64,000 nt of DNA from Triplophysa rosa (lineage: Eukaryota; Chordata; Actinopteri; Cypriniformes; Nemacheilidae), in contig NC_079901.1 of NCBI RefSeq assembly GCF_024868665.1, positions 3,650,142 through 3,714,141 of the forward strand. The letters run 5' to 3'. Numbering within the stretch: position 1 is the stretch's first letter; every line of letters begins with the position of its first letter. The notes under the pieces are model-generated. The model was not told the DNA's origin and searched no databases. It saw nothing but the letters and a program-made list of their open reading frames with translations. This document shows, piece after piece, positions 55,360-64,000 of the stretch. The position numbers and the translations under genes were made by a program.

Positions 55360-56008
55360 TTCTTGTCCAAAAATCTGTAACAATTTTTGTATGAATGCAG
55401 AAATGTGATTAAGCAAGCAAGCCATGCAAAGAAACCAATAACTCCACTCTTTTTTTTCCTAAGTGTTTTTGTTTACCTGAATATTCTTGATGTTTTCAGG
55501 TTGATATAGCTAAAGCGGTGGTGAATTATTATTATTATTATTATTTTACATGGTTTACAAAATGTCAGATTTCTTTTATGCAACAGTAAAACACGGCTGT
55601 TCACTTTCAGAAGTTGTAGTGATGCTTTCTATTTCCTAAAATAACGTGAAACATATGTTGGTTATATAATTTATTTAATATTTTAATAGAATCCAAACTG
55701 ATTTTAGAAAAGAGAAATATCATATTGAATATCACATATCGCATTTTTCCTCAATATCGCACAGCGAATGCCTTCACTGTTTATTTTTTTATTTATATTT
55801 TATTATGGAATTAAAAGACGTAACATATGCGTGTGAGTGTTCATTTATTTAGCTATTATCGTACAAACTAATGTTAAAGTTGTAAGAGGCAGACATTCTT
55901 TTTTTAGTATTTTAGGTTTACCTCAGAAATTAATATGGTTGCACATATGTGAAAAAAGCACACGAGATGAAACCCACACGACACATCTTCACATGGTTGA
56001 CCTAATTA
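55360..56008. other. AT-rich unique sequence inside the right arm
   Basis: Mirror of 45,318-45,965, with the same trinucleotide run near 55,527-55,549. No gene was recognised. Confidence 0.5.
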
Positions 56009-56296
56009 ACTCAACTCAACTCAACTTTATTTATATAGCGCTTTTACAATTTTCATTGTTACAAAGCAGCTGCACATGACACATATTGACTATAAGTAAA
56101 ATAATTAAAGTTGTACCTGCAAAGACAAGAAAAGGTTGAAAACACAGAAGACAGACATACCCACATACAAAACACTCCACACACACAATATACACACGTA
56201 CTAACACACATAGACATAGAGACACACACACACACACGGATGCGCACGCACACACACACAACACACACACACACACAAGTACGTACACAGACAAGT

Positions 56297-56335
<39 letters not shown>

Positions 56336-58979
56336 CAGTGGGAACACACATTTAGGATAAAGGAGAGAGAAGCACAGGTCAAATATAAAAGACTATAAAT
56401 TCCTATATGCAATATTAATTAAGTAAAACTTTAAAATTCTAAAGCAGCCCCCCCGGTCAGGCAGATACAGTAAAACAGTATGCAAACGGTGGCGAGGAAC
56501 CCAAAACTCTAATCGAGAAAAAAAACCTCAGGAGAACCCAGGCCCAACCAGGGGATTCCAGTTCCCCTCTGGCAAAAGCTGCTGCCTCTGCACAAGCTCC
56601 AGAGAGCTTGCACAACAAGGCTAAATAAAATAAATAAACTTAATAATAAAATAAATTATAGTTTAAGATTATCATTAATAATCTAATAGCATTTGAAATT
56701 TTGTGGTGAAGACATGTCAAGAGACCGCGTCCTTCTTTATCCAGCTCTATCATCTCAGCTCTTGTCAGGTCCCCACTTCCCATTCTCCGCTCTACCATCA
56801 GGTCAGGCCATGAACTGCATCCTGCTCGCTGTGGTAACCTTGGAACAATGAGACAAGACTGGCTGAGAGTAGAGTACTGTTCTGTACTCTTTGATGCAAC
56901 AAGTACATCAGTTGTGTTTTTGGTTCCGGTTGATCTAACTAATGCAGCCTAAACCCTCTGAAGATTTATATTATGGAAGAGTAGTGTATGCAAGATTAAA
57001 AAGATGCGTCTTTAGTCTAGATTTAAACTGACAGAGTGTGTCTGCCTCCCGGACAGTGCAGGGAAGACTATTCCAAAGTTTAGGCGCTAGATAGGAAAAG
57101 GATCTACCACCTGCACTTGATTTTGAAATTCTAGGTATTACCAACTGACAGGACGCCTGAGAGCGTAATGCACGTGAAGGACTGTAATACAAAAGGAGTT
57201 CATTCAAGTACTGAGGAGCTAAACCATGTAAGGCTTTATAGGTAATAAGCAAGATTTTAAAGTTAACGCGATGCTTTATAGGTAACCAGTGCAAGGTTGA
57301 CAGAACCGGGCTAATATGTTCATACTTTTTTGTACGTGTAAGAACTCGAGCTGCCGCGTTTTGGACCAATTGGAGTTTTTGTAATAAGCCTGCAGGGCAA
57401 CCACCTAACAGTGCATTACAGTAATCTAGTCTTGATGTCATGAATGCATGAATTAACTTCTCTGCATCTGAGATTGACAGCATATGACGTAGTTTAGATA
57501 TATTCTTAAAATGGAAAAACGCAATTTTACAGGTGTTGGCGACGTGGCTCTCAAATGACAGATTACTATCGAATAGAACGCCAAGATTCTTTGCTGACGA
57601 CGAGGGTTTTATGGAACATCCGTCAATAGTTAAACAGTATTCTTGGTTGTTACTTATAGCAGTTTTCGGTCCAATAAGTAACACTTCCGTTTTGTCCGAG
57701 TTCAGTAATAAAAAGTTGTTACTCATCCAGTTTTTTATATCGACTATGCATTCCATTATTCGATGGAACTGCTGTGTTTCATGAGGCTTCGAGGAAATAT
57801 AAAGTTGAGTATCATCAGCATAACAGTGAAAGCTAACTCCGTGTCGCTTTATTATATCTCCTAGAGGTAGCATGTATAATGCGAAGAGCAGAGGCCCTAA
57901 GACTGAGCCCTGTGGTACACCGTACTGGACTTGCGATTTGCGTGACACCTCATTGTTTATTGCTACAAATTGAAAACGGTCGGATAAATAAGATTTAAAC
58001 CATTTCAAAGCTATTCCCTTAATGCCGACATAATTTTCGAGTCTATGTAGGAGTGTGCTGTGGTCAATGGTATCGAATGCAGCACTAAGGTCTAGCAGCA
58101 CCAATAACGAGATACAACCTCGGTCAGACGCCAATAGCAGATCATTTGTAACTCTGATCAAAGCAGTCTCTGTACTGTGACATGCTCTAAATCCAGACTG
58201 GAATTCTTCATTGATGTCATTCCTTTGGAGGAAGGAGCATAATTGAGTTGAAACTACTTTTTCCAGAACTTTAGATATGAAAGGTAGATTCGATATAGGC
58301 CTGTAGTTCCTTAGTTCTCTAGGGTCGAGTTGGGGTTTTTTGACAAGGGGCCTTATAACAGCCACCTTATATGCTTTAGGCACATGTCCTAATGTCAGAG
58401 ATGAGTTAATAATACCAAGAAGAGGATCTATAATTTCTGGGAGCATCTCTTTCAGTAGATTTGTAGGTATAGGGTCTAGTATGCATGTTGTTGATTTAGA
58501 TGATCTAATAATTTTAGACAGCTCATCTTGATCTACGGTATAAAATAATTGCATTTTCTCCTTAAGGGCGCTGTAGTTAGTTTGTTCAGCGGGTTTCACT
58601 TCTGATTGCATTGTTATAATTTTTTCTCTAATATCTTGGATTTTATATGTGAAGTAGTTCATAAATTCATCACTGCTATGCTGATATACAGGATCAGAAG
58701 TCACTGACGATTTATTTTTTGTTAATTTAGCCACCGTGTTAAATAAAAACCTAGGGTTGTGCTGGTTTTCTTCTATTAGTGATGAAAAGTAGGCGGATCT
58801 AGAAGTTATTAGGGCTTTCCTGTATTTTCGAATACTATCCTTCCATGCTGTACGAAATACCTCTAATTTAGTTTTCTTAAAGTTGCGCTCCATTTTTCGG
58901 GCCGCTTTCTTTAGAGCCTGAGTGTGTTCATTATACCACGGTGTGGGGCTGCCATTTTTAATCTTCTTTAAACGTAGTT
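56009..58979 (-). mobile_element. L2-clade LINE, long copy (right arm)
   Basis: Mirror of 42,366-45,317. The CA tract in its 3' UTR (56,300-56,335) is about 19 bases longer than in the left arm. Several substitutions fall in the UTR (for example near 56,170, 56,340, 56,390 and 56,465), while the coding part looks identical. Confidence 0.9.
56971..58893 (-). CDS. L2 reverse transcriptase, intact reading frame (right arm)
   Basis: This is the same 640-residue protein as at 42,451-44,373, residue for residue as far as I can read, with motif A, motif B and YADD all present. As there, the apparent Met is internal and the endonuclease is missing. An identical long frame on both arms points to very recent duplication, gene conversion or an assembly duplicate. 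Confidence 0.9.
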   Translation of the reverse strand: MERNFKKTKLEVFRTAWKDSIRKYRKALITSRSAYFSSLIEENQHNPRFLFNTVAKLTKNKSSVTSDPVYQHSSDEFMNYFTYKIQDIREKIITMQSEVKPAEQTNYSALKEKMQLFYTVDQDELSKIIRSSKSTTCILDPIPTNLLKEMLPEIIDPLLGIINSSLTLGHVPKAYKVAVIRPLVKKPQLDPRELRNYRPISNLPFISKVLEKVVSTQLCSFLQRNDINEEFQSGFRACHSTETALIRVTNDLLLASDRGCISLLVLLDLSAAFDTIDHSTLLHRLENYVGIKGIALKWFKSYLSDRFQFVAINNEVSRKSQVQYGVPQGSVLGPLLFALYMLPLGDIIKRHGVSFHCYADDTQLYISSKPHETQQFHRIMECIVDIKNWMSNNFLLLNSDKTEVLLIGPKTAISNNQEYCLTIDGCSIKPSSSAKNLGVLFDSNLSFESHVANTCKIAFFHFKNISKLRHMLSISDAEKLIHAFMTSRLDYCNALLGGCPAGLLQKLQLVQNAAARVLTRTKKYEHISPVLSTLHWLPIKHRVNFKILLITYKALHGLAPQYLNELLLYYSPSRALRSQASCQLVIPRISKSSAGGRSFSYLAPKLWNSLPCTVREADTLCQFKSRLKTHLFNLAYTTLP

Positions 58980-59356
58980 AATTAAAATGTATTTTCTTAT
59001 TGCTAAAGTTACAGTAGAGCTTCACATATAGTTAGTTAGTTTATAGTCCGCAGCAGTCAAATAAATAAAAGCATAAACAAAAGTTATGATTATATTGATT
59101 ATGCGTGTTAAGTGTATATTATAGGGGTGTGCATGACTTTAATTGCTTCATCTTTAATTACTTTATAATACATATGAAATAATCATTTGTAGCTATGTAC
59201 CTATCTTTGTTCACTTAGACAAGTTAATTTAAATATTTAAAGTTTACACACGGGTCGCCTGTATTGTGTTATGCTCTGTTTTGTTTTATTATTATTTGGT
59301 GATGTGAGCAGAGTAAACTGGTGAGCCACAGAATTCGTTAACATAATACCGTGGTA

Positions 59357-59694
59357 TTATATTTGACCTGTGCTTCTCTCTCCTTTATCCTAAATGTGTG
59401 CTCTCACTGAGCGTGTGTGTGTGCGTACTTGTCTGTGTACGTACGTGTGTGTGTGTTGTGTGTGTGTGCGTGCGCATCCGTGTGTGTGTGTGTCTCTGTG
59501 TGTGTTGGTGCGTGTGCGTGTTGTGTGTGTGGAGTGTTTTGTGTGTGGGTGTGTCTGTCTTCTGTGTTTCAACCTTTTCTTGTTTTTGCAGGTACAACTT
59601 TGATTGTTTTGCTTGTAGTCAATGTGTCTCATGTGCAGCTGCTTTGTAACAATGAAAATTGTAAAAGCGCTATATAAATAAAGTTGAGTTGAGA
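59357..59694 (+). mobile_element. L2 3'-end fragment (right arm)
   Basis: Mirror of 41,651-41,987. It comprises the TG-rich 3' UTR and GTTGA tail only. Confidence 0.85.
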
Positions 59695-60070
59695 ATACAT
59701 TATGCATAAAAACACCAACGTAATATTAAATAAAAAATATTTTATGTATTACCATAACTTAAAAACTTTCGTTTGTTAAAATACAGCAACTTAATGCTAA
59801 TTTAAGCTTAAAACATGAAAATTGTATACATTTCACAGCGACTATTGAATTTGGCTTTAGCATAAGATTGGTTCCTTTTTCCATAGCCTACCTAAAAACT
59901 AGTATTTCCTCCAAAGAACTTCCATGGGGTCATCGCCTTCAAGTTATAGCCTGTAAATTAATTTGTAGCTTAAATTTGCACAGATGTTTTTTCATTTTAA
60001 AACGCGCTGTAGTTCTTGTTACCTTAGTTAATTTTATTTATTTATACAATGCAAAGCTAAATAAGACAGA

Positions 60071-60314
60071 GGGGATGAGTAGGCACTTTGTGGCGCGAGG
60101 GTCCACGCCCGCAGCACTTTGCCACCCCTTGTGGTGTCCGTACGATGCCTCTCCGGAAAAACGGCCCCTAAACTCCGATAAGGGAAAAAAGTCCCAATCA
60201 TAATAAGAGTGAGCGAGAATTTGGCGTACAATTCAGGTATACGAGCCCTTCGTCTGCCTAGTCGACCGATGGCAATCTATATGAATGGACAATTGTCCAC
60301 GATTTACCTAACTT
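60071..60314. other. unique segment between the right arm and DIRS
   Basis: Sequence between the outer end of the right arm and the broken end of the DIRS 5' half. No family was recognised. Both its edges are breakpoints. Confidence 0.5.
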
Positions 60315-60319
60315 CCCTT

Positions 60320-62700
60320 GCCGGGGGAGGTCCCCCGGGGAGGAGATCGGCTCTGCTGTTTTTCCTGCCTGGCGACTGCGCAGCTGTCTGACTGAGAGTG
60401 CTGAGGGCTGGTGTTTATACTCGACATTGTGCTTCACCATGACGCAACGTCGAGTTTGCCATTCATCGTTGTGCAGAGGGTGAGAGCGGCTGTGGTAACC
60501 CAGAGAGAGAGGAAACTCTCCTTTTTAGAGAGTAAGTGGGCGTTACCCGGAGGGGGCCAGCAGATGGAGAGACGGGGCAGGATCCGTCCCTATCCGACTT
60601 CCCAGCGATGTGGCTGGGGTCGGGCCCAATGGTAGCCTCGATCCCCCAGAGGTCTTCCCATGACAGCCGCTTCGCCGCAGCTGCTGATGGGGCGATGGTC
60701 TCCTCTTTGCTGTCTCCTCCAGGGGGGCCGCCCCAGAGCTGGAGGGCGTCGAAGAGGACCAGGGCTGCTGGGAAGCAGACAGTGCATGGGACATGACGGC
60801 CGAGGCGGCCGAGTTGCGGCACGGAGGACTGCTTCTTACTGTCATGAACCCTCCGGGGGAGGCCGCGTGCAGGTCTCGCGCCCATCCCCGATGGGCGGGG
60901 CCGCTGCGGCTTGACAGTAACACCAGCCAGCCCCCCCTTGCGAGACGGGTGCCTCGAGAAAGCGGACCTTCTCAGCGTTACTCATCTGTGCAAGGATCGG
61001 CCAGAGGAGTTTCTCATGGACCACAAGCGTGGACATCGTCCGACCAAGGGCCTGCGTGGTCACCCTGGTCGCCCATAGAGCGAGGTCGGTGGCGGTGCGG
61101 AGTTCCTGTGTCGGTCTTACCCTCGTGGAGCTCTCTCAACGCCCTGGCCTGGCAGGAGCCATAGCGTGGAGAGCGGAGGCAGCTTTGTCCGCCGCAATGT
61201 AAGCTCTCGACACCAGAGATGCCGAGACACCACATGCCTTGGACGGGAGTCTAGGTTGAGCCCCCCCCAGGTGGCCGCCGCCTACGGGCATGAGCACCGT
61301 GGCGGCATACTCCACCTGGGGGACAACAACGTATCCTCCAGCTGTCTCAACATCGAGGGAAGAGAGGGTGACTAAACTTTGTTTGACGTGAAACGTGCCG
61401 GAAAGGGGCGTTCCAGGTCTTACCAAGTTCCTCATGCACTTCCGGTAAACACGGCACTGGGGGCAGGCGCGGCTTGGAGCCGCGCTCAAACCCGAGGCGC
61501 ATGTAACCAGCCGCGAGTGCCGGGAAAGGCAGTGCGGGCACTGCAACCCAACACTCACAGCGGCCCGGGAAAGCATGGCTGACATTCCGACGTCCGCTTC
61601 TTCCTGGGCTCGACCCCCTGAGGGAGGGAGCCCGTGGAATCGTCGGAGTCGGATGGCAGTACGTCACCCCCCGATGCTGCAAGAGACATCTCATCATCAC
61701 GCATCATGTCTGAATACGTGATTGAGGAATAAGACGGCGGACCGTCTCCTGGGGAACAGTCAGACGAGCGAGACGAGGTGCGAACAGTCCGTGAGCCAGT
61801 GGCTGGCGGATTATCGCTCACAGTAATCCTCATATCACCCTCACTGCTTGCCGTAGCGGACGGCAGAGCCGTAGTCCTGCCGCCACGGAACGGGGAGCAA
61901 ACGAGGTGGTGGCTGAGTCCCGTAGGAACACAGCCACCCGTGACGCAACGTCTGAATCTTCACCGCCCGCAGTGCGGGCAGGACGTATCCACAACGTCTG
62001 CCCCAGCGTACTGGAAGCAGGCATTGTGTCCGTCCCCCTCCTCGATAAGTGTGTTGCACCCGATTGAGGAATAAGACGGCGGACCGTCTCCTGGGGAATG
62101 GTCAGACGAGCAACGAGGTGTGAACGGTCCGTGAGCCCGTGGCTGGCGGATTATCGCTCACAGTAATCCTCATATCACCCTAGCTGCTTGCCGTAACGGA
62201 CAGCAGGGCAGTAGTCCTGCCGCCACGGAATGGGGAGAAAACGACGTGGTGGCTGAGTCCCGTGGGAACACAGCCACCTGTGACGCAATGTCTGAATCAT
62301 CAGCCGCAGTGCGGGCAGGACGTATCCACAACGTCTGCCCCAGCGAACTGGAAGCAGGCATTGTGTCCGTCCCCTCCTCGATGAGTGTGTTGCACCCATG
62401 AGAACAGCGGGACAAGCCACGCTGGAGAAATTTGCTCTTTTAGAAAAGGAAATTTGCTCGAACACCTCCGGAACTGCCAAGACGCCCAGGGGAGAGTCAC
62501 TGCAGGAAGGGACCATCCGCTGTCTACGTCGTAGATTCCAGCAGAAAGAATGATCACCAAGATCGTAGAGAAGCTCATCAGATGCGTAGGCTCTGAAGAA
62601 CAAAAAGTGAATGAATGAGCACGCCGGCTTCCCTCTTATACCCGGACATCCGGGGAGGAGCCCGGCATGCAAATTTCATTCGCCAATTTTCATTGGCCTT
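60320..62700 (-). pseudogene. DIRS copy B gag-like region with internal duplication
   Basis: It carries the same landmarks as copy A on the minus strand: PAVTLPWASWQFRRCSSKFP near 62,500, ACFQFAGADVVDTSCPHCG (a Cys-rich piece) near 62,320, SDMMRDDEMSLAASGGDVLP near 61,690, and TQALGRTMSTLVVHEKLLWP near 61,030. A 342-bp segment is tandemly duplicated at 61,720-62,400, repeating the Cys-rich piece. Frameshifts prevent a single continuous protein. Confidence 0.75.
61720..62400. repeat. 342-bp tandem duplication within DIRS gag
   Basis: GATTGAGGAATAAGACGGCG starts at 61,720 and again at 62,062. The following sequence matches to GAAGCAGGCATTGTGTCCGT in both units, with a few differences (for example CAGACGAGCGAGACGAGGTG versus CAGACGAGCAACGAGGTG). 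Copy A has one unit. Confidence 0.85.
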
Positions 62701-62785
62701 TTCTAAATACTCAGAAGATGATAGGTTCTCAAGACAAACCCCATTCTGTCGGTTCGACACAACGTCGAGAGGGCATGAAAGGGAA

Positions 62786-63115
62786 CCAGCATGTCCACTC
62801 TGCTTGGTTTCAGACATGTGCGTTGACATGTAACTACATTGCCTGATGTACTGAACAGTCTTTCAGAGGGTGTGCTGGTGGCAGGCACACAAACATAGTT
62901 TTATGCCAGCTTGCTTAAGTGCGGAAAATTGACCTTATGAATTCTCCACCACATCAACGGGTCCTCTTCACTATGGAGTTTGGGCATCAGAATGTAGCTA
63001 GTCAGGGGATTCAGAGGGAGATGTGGATGTGACTGAGGTCTGTAAGAGGCTTCCTAAAGACATCTTCAGCCTCTTTGCACTTGTGGCTGTGGTACTTTGG
63101 CTTGGCTGAGTCCCC
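62786..63115 (-). pseudogene. hAT transposase C-terminal (dimerisation) fragment
   Basis: On the minus strand DPLMWWRIHKVNFPHLSKLA, a stop, then NYVCVPATSTPSERLFSTSG and NVVTCQRTCLKPSRVDML follow the conserved C-terminal hAT dimerisation region, with the PATSTPSERxFS motif intact. The stop TAA lies near 62,905, and another in-frame stop lies near 63,063. The coding sequence is cut at 62,785 by the left end of DIRS copy B, so the last few residues are lost. Confidence 0.85.
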
Positions 63116-63285
63116 GACTCAGCACCTGCTGATGATGAGATGTCAACAGCAGGTCATTCCTCCTTGAAAACAAAGTAAAATAATTAATAATAATGTATGG
63201 AGGCACTCATGTGCTAAATCATTCTTGCCATTTAGTTAAATATACATCTGTTGATGCACTTAGACACATCATCAGTGATGGAACC
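63116..63285. other. short unassigned sequence between hAT and LINE fragments
   Basis: AT-rich; no recognisable feature. Confidence 0.4.
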
Positions 63286-64000
63286 TGAGGTCATTGGGTG
63301 TTTCGGGTCTTTCAACATCATACACCCTCACCCAGGCGACCCAGCCGAGATTGATCAAGTCCCGACTTGTGTCTAAGTAGCGTGTACCCACGGATCACCC
63401 CTCTTGATCCACAGCCATCTAGAGGCCTTCTCAGCTGCCTCTGTTGTATTCTTGATGGCCTTCCTCTGGCGTGCCCCTGTGATACCAAGCAGACTGTATG
63501 CTTTCCTCTACAGCCCACCTCGATTGGCACACACTGGGCGCGCCACCCCCGTGTGCGCATCCCCACCATCTGGCTAGCGCGCAGTTACTCCACACCAGCT
63601 CTCACCTCCTCTTGGACCAGTCGGCGTCTGTCTTTGCCCCGGGCCTTATCGTAGCGCGTGGTTGGAACGCTACCAAGCCCTGCTCGACCAGATGCCACTG
63701 GGCCGACCAACACACTGTGACGCAAGCGTGACTCAGCCTGCTCGACTGCTTCCTCCGCCCTCCACTTCCTCCCAGTCCTGACTACGATGCCAGCTCGGGA
63801 GACATTCGGGTCACTGGATTCCCTGTACTGCAGCACCTCTCTTGCACGAGTAACCATGAACTCCTCAGTCAGGCTGCTCATGGGAAGCTTCAGTTTGTTG
63901 TTCCCGTACAGAGCGATACTACTCAGGCTTCGTGGCAGACCCAGCCATCTGCGGAGGTAACGGCTGATCCTCCTTTCAAAGCCCTCTACTGTTGTTATTG
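63286..64000 (-). pseudogene. R2-like LINE polyprotein fragment, cut by the window end
   Basis: On the minus strand from the window edge: ERRISRYLRRWLGLPRSLSS, IALYGNNKLKLPMSSLTEEF, MVTRAREVLQYRESSDPNVS and TRYDKARGKDRRRLVQEEVR. This is the region after the RT core in fish R2/NeSL-type elements that use a restriction-like endonuclease. The frame ends near 63,585. Downstream, SRWLWIKRGDP in another frame suggests continuing decayed element sequence to about 63,290. The RT core would lie beyond base 64,000. Clade assignment rests on recognition of this C-terminal block. Confidence 0.7.

Larger units (their letters stand above)
54642..60070 (-). repeat. right arm of the large inverted repeat
   Basis: Mirror of 41,274-46,683. 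The outer boundary is sharp at 60,070 (AAGCTAAATAAGACAGA is shared, then the sequences differ). The inner boundary lies in DIRS sequence near 54,642, where the two copies show several differences just before the left arm stops. Confidence 0.95.
60316..62785 (-). mobile_element. DIRS copy B, 5' half
   Basis: The left terminal repeat is at 62,600-62,785 (mirror of 27,447-27,650), followed by gag. It stops at 60,316-60,322 (CCTTGCC on +, GGCAAGG on -), the point where copy A reads GGCAAAGAATCTG into RT. The 3' half starting at 52,791 begins AAGGAATC. The left end sits inside a hAT transposase gene. Confidence 0.85.

Overview
This is eukaryotic, teleost-fish DNA, most likely from a cyprinid. The evidence is the mix of transposable elements: L2-clade LINEs ending in AATAAAGTTGA repeats, tyrosine-recombinase DIRS elements, a Ty3/gypsy element, an R2-like LINE, hAT and Tc1/mariner transposons, a tRNA-derived SINE and a ~250-bp satellite. 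I found no intact host protein-coding gene, rRNA or functional tRNA. Essentially the whole window is nested, broken or duplicated mobile DNA, so this is a repeat-dense chromosome segment.

Layout. 1-4,300: mostly unassigned sequence with a hAT-type end, a MITE and a frameshifted zinc-finger-like pseudogene. 4,300-13,056: an L2 copy, a nonautonomous hAT element, DIRS remnants, two solo LTRs with target-site duplications and a Tc1/mariner remnant. 13,057-39,830: one Ty3/gypsy element (gag, protease, RT, RNase H, integrase, 3' LTR) exploded by successive insertions: L2, a MITE, a hAT element with an L2 inside, and a 9.3-kb long-terminal-inverted-repeat element (TSD CTGAAA) that itself holds a DIRS, which in turn holds two DNA-transposon pieces; a further DNA element with a SINE lies between RNase H and integrase. 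A 2.4-kb block of this region is duplicated (13.9-16.4 kb and 18.8-21.2 kb).

41,274-60,070: a large inverted repeat. Two ~5.4-kb arms, nearly identical, each carry a long L2 reverse-transcriptase reading frame (640 codons) and the end of a DIRS element. They flank an ~8-kb spacer with a 99-bp (33-codon) tandem repeat, a ~250-bp satellite whose monomer contains a hairpin, an LTR insertion and a GC-rich stretch. 60,071-64,000: the other half of the DIRS, a hAT transposase C-terminus and an R2-like LINE cut by the window end.

Two structural points stand out. First, one DIRS copy is split at a single internal point, its 3' half on + at 52,791-55,359 and its 5' half on - at 60,316-62,785. Re-inverting 52,791-60,319 restores a continuous order and turns the big palindrome into a direct duplication. 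Second, the only two ambiguous bases (18,783 and 46,684) sit exactly at edges of duplicated blocks, and one is followed by indel-rich sequence, so some of this architecture may be assembly artefact rather than biology. I could not run alignments; identities and boundaries are by eye and family names rest on motifs and terminal sequences.
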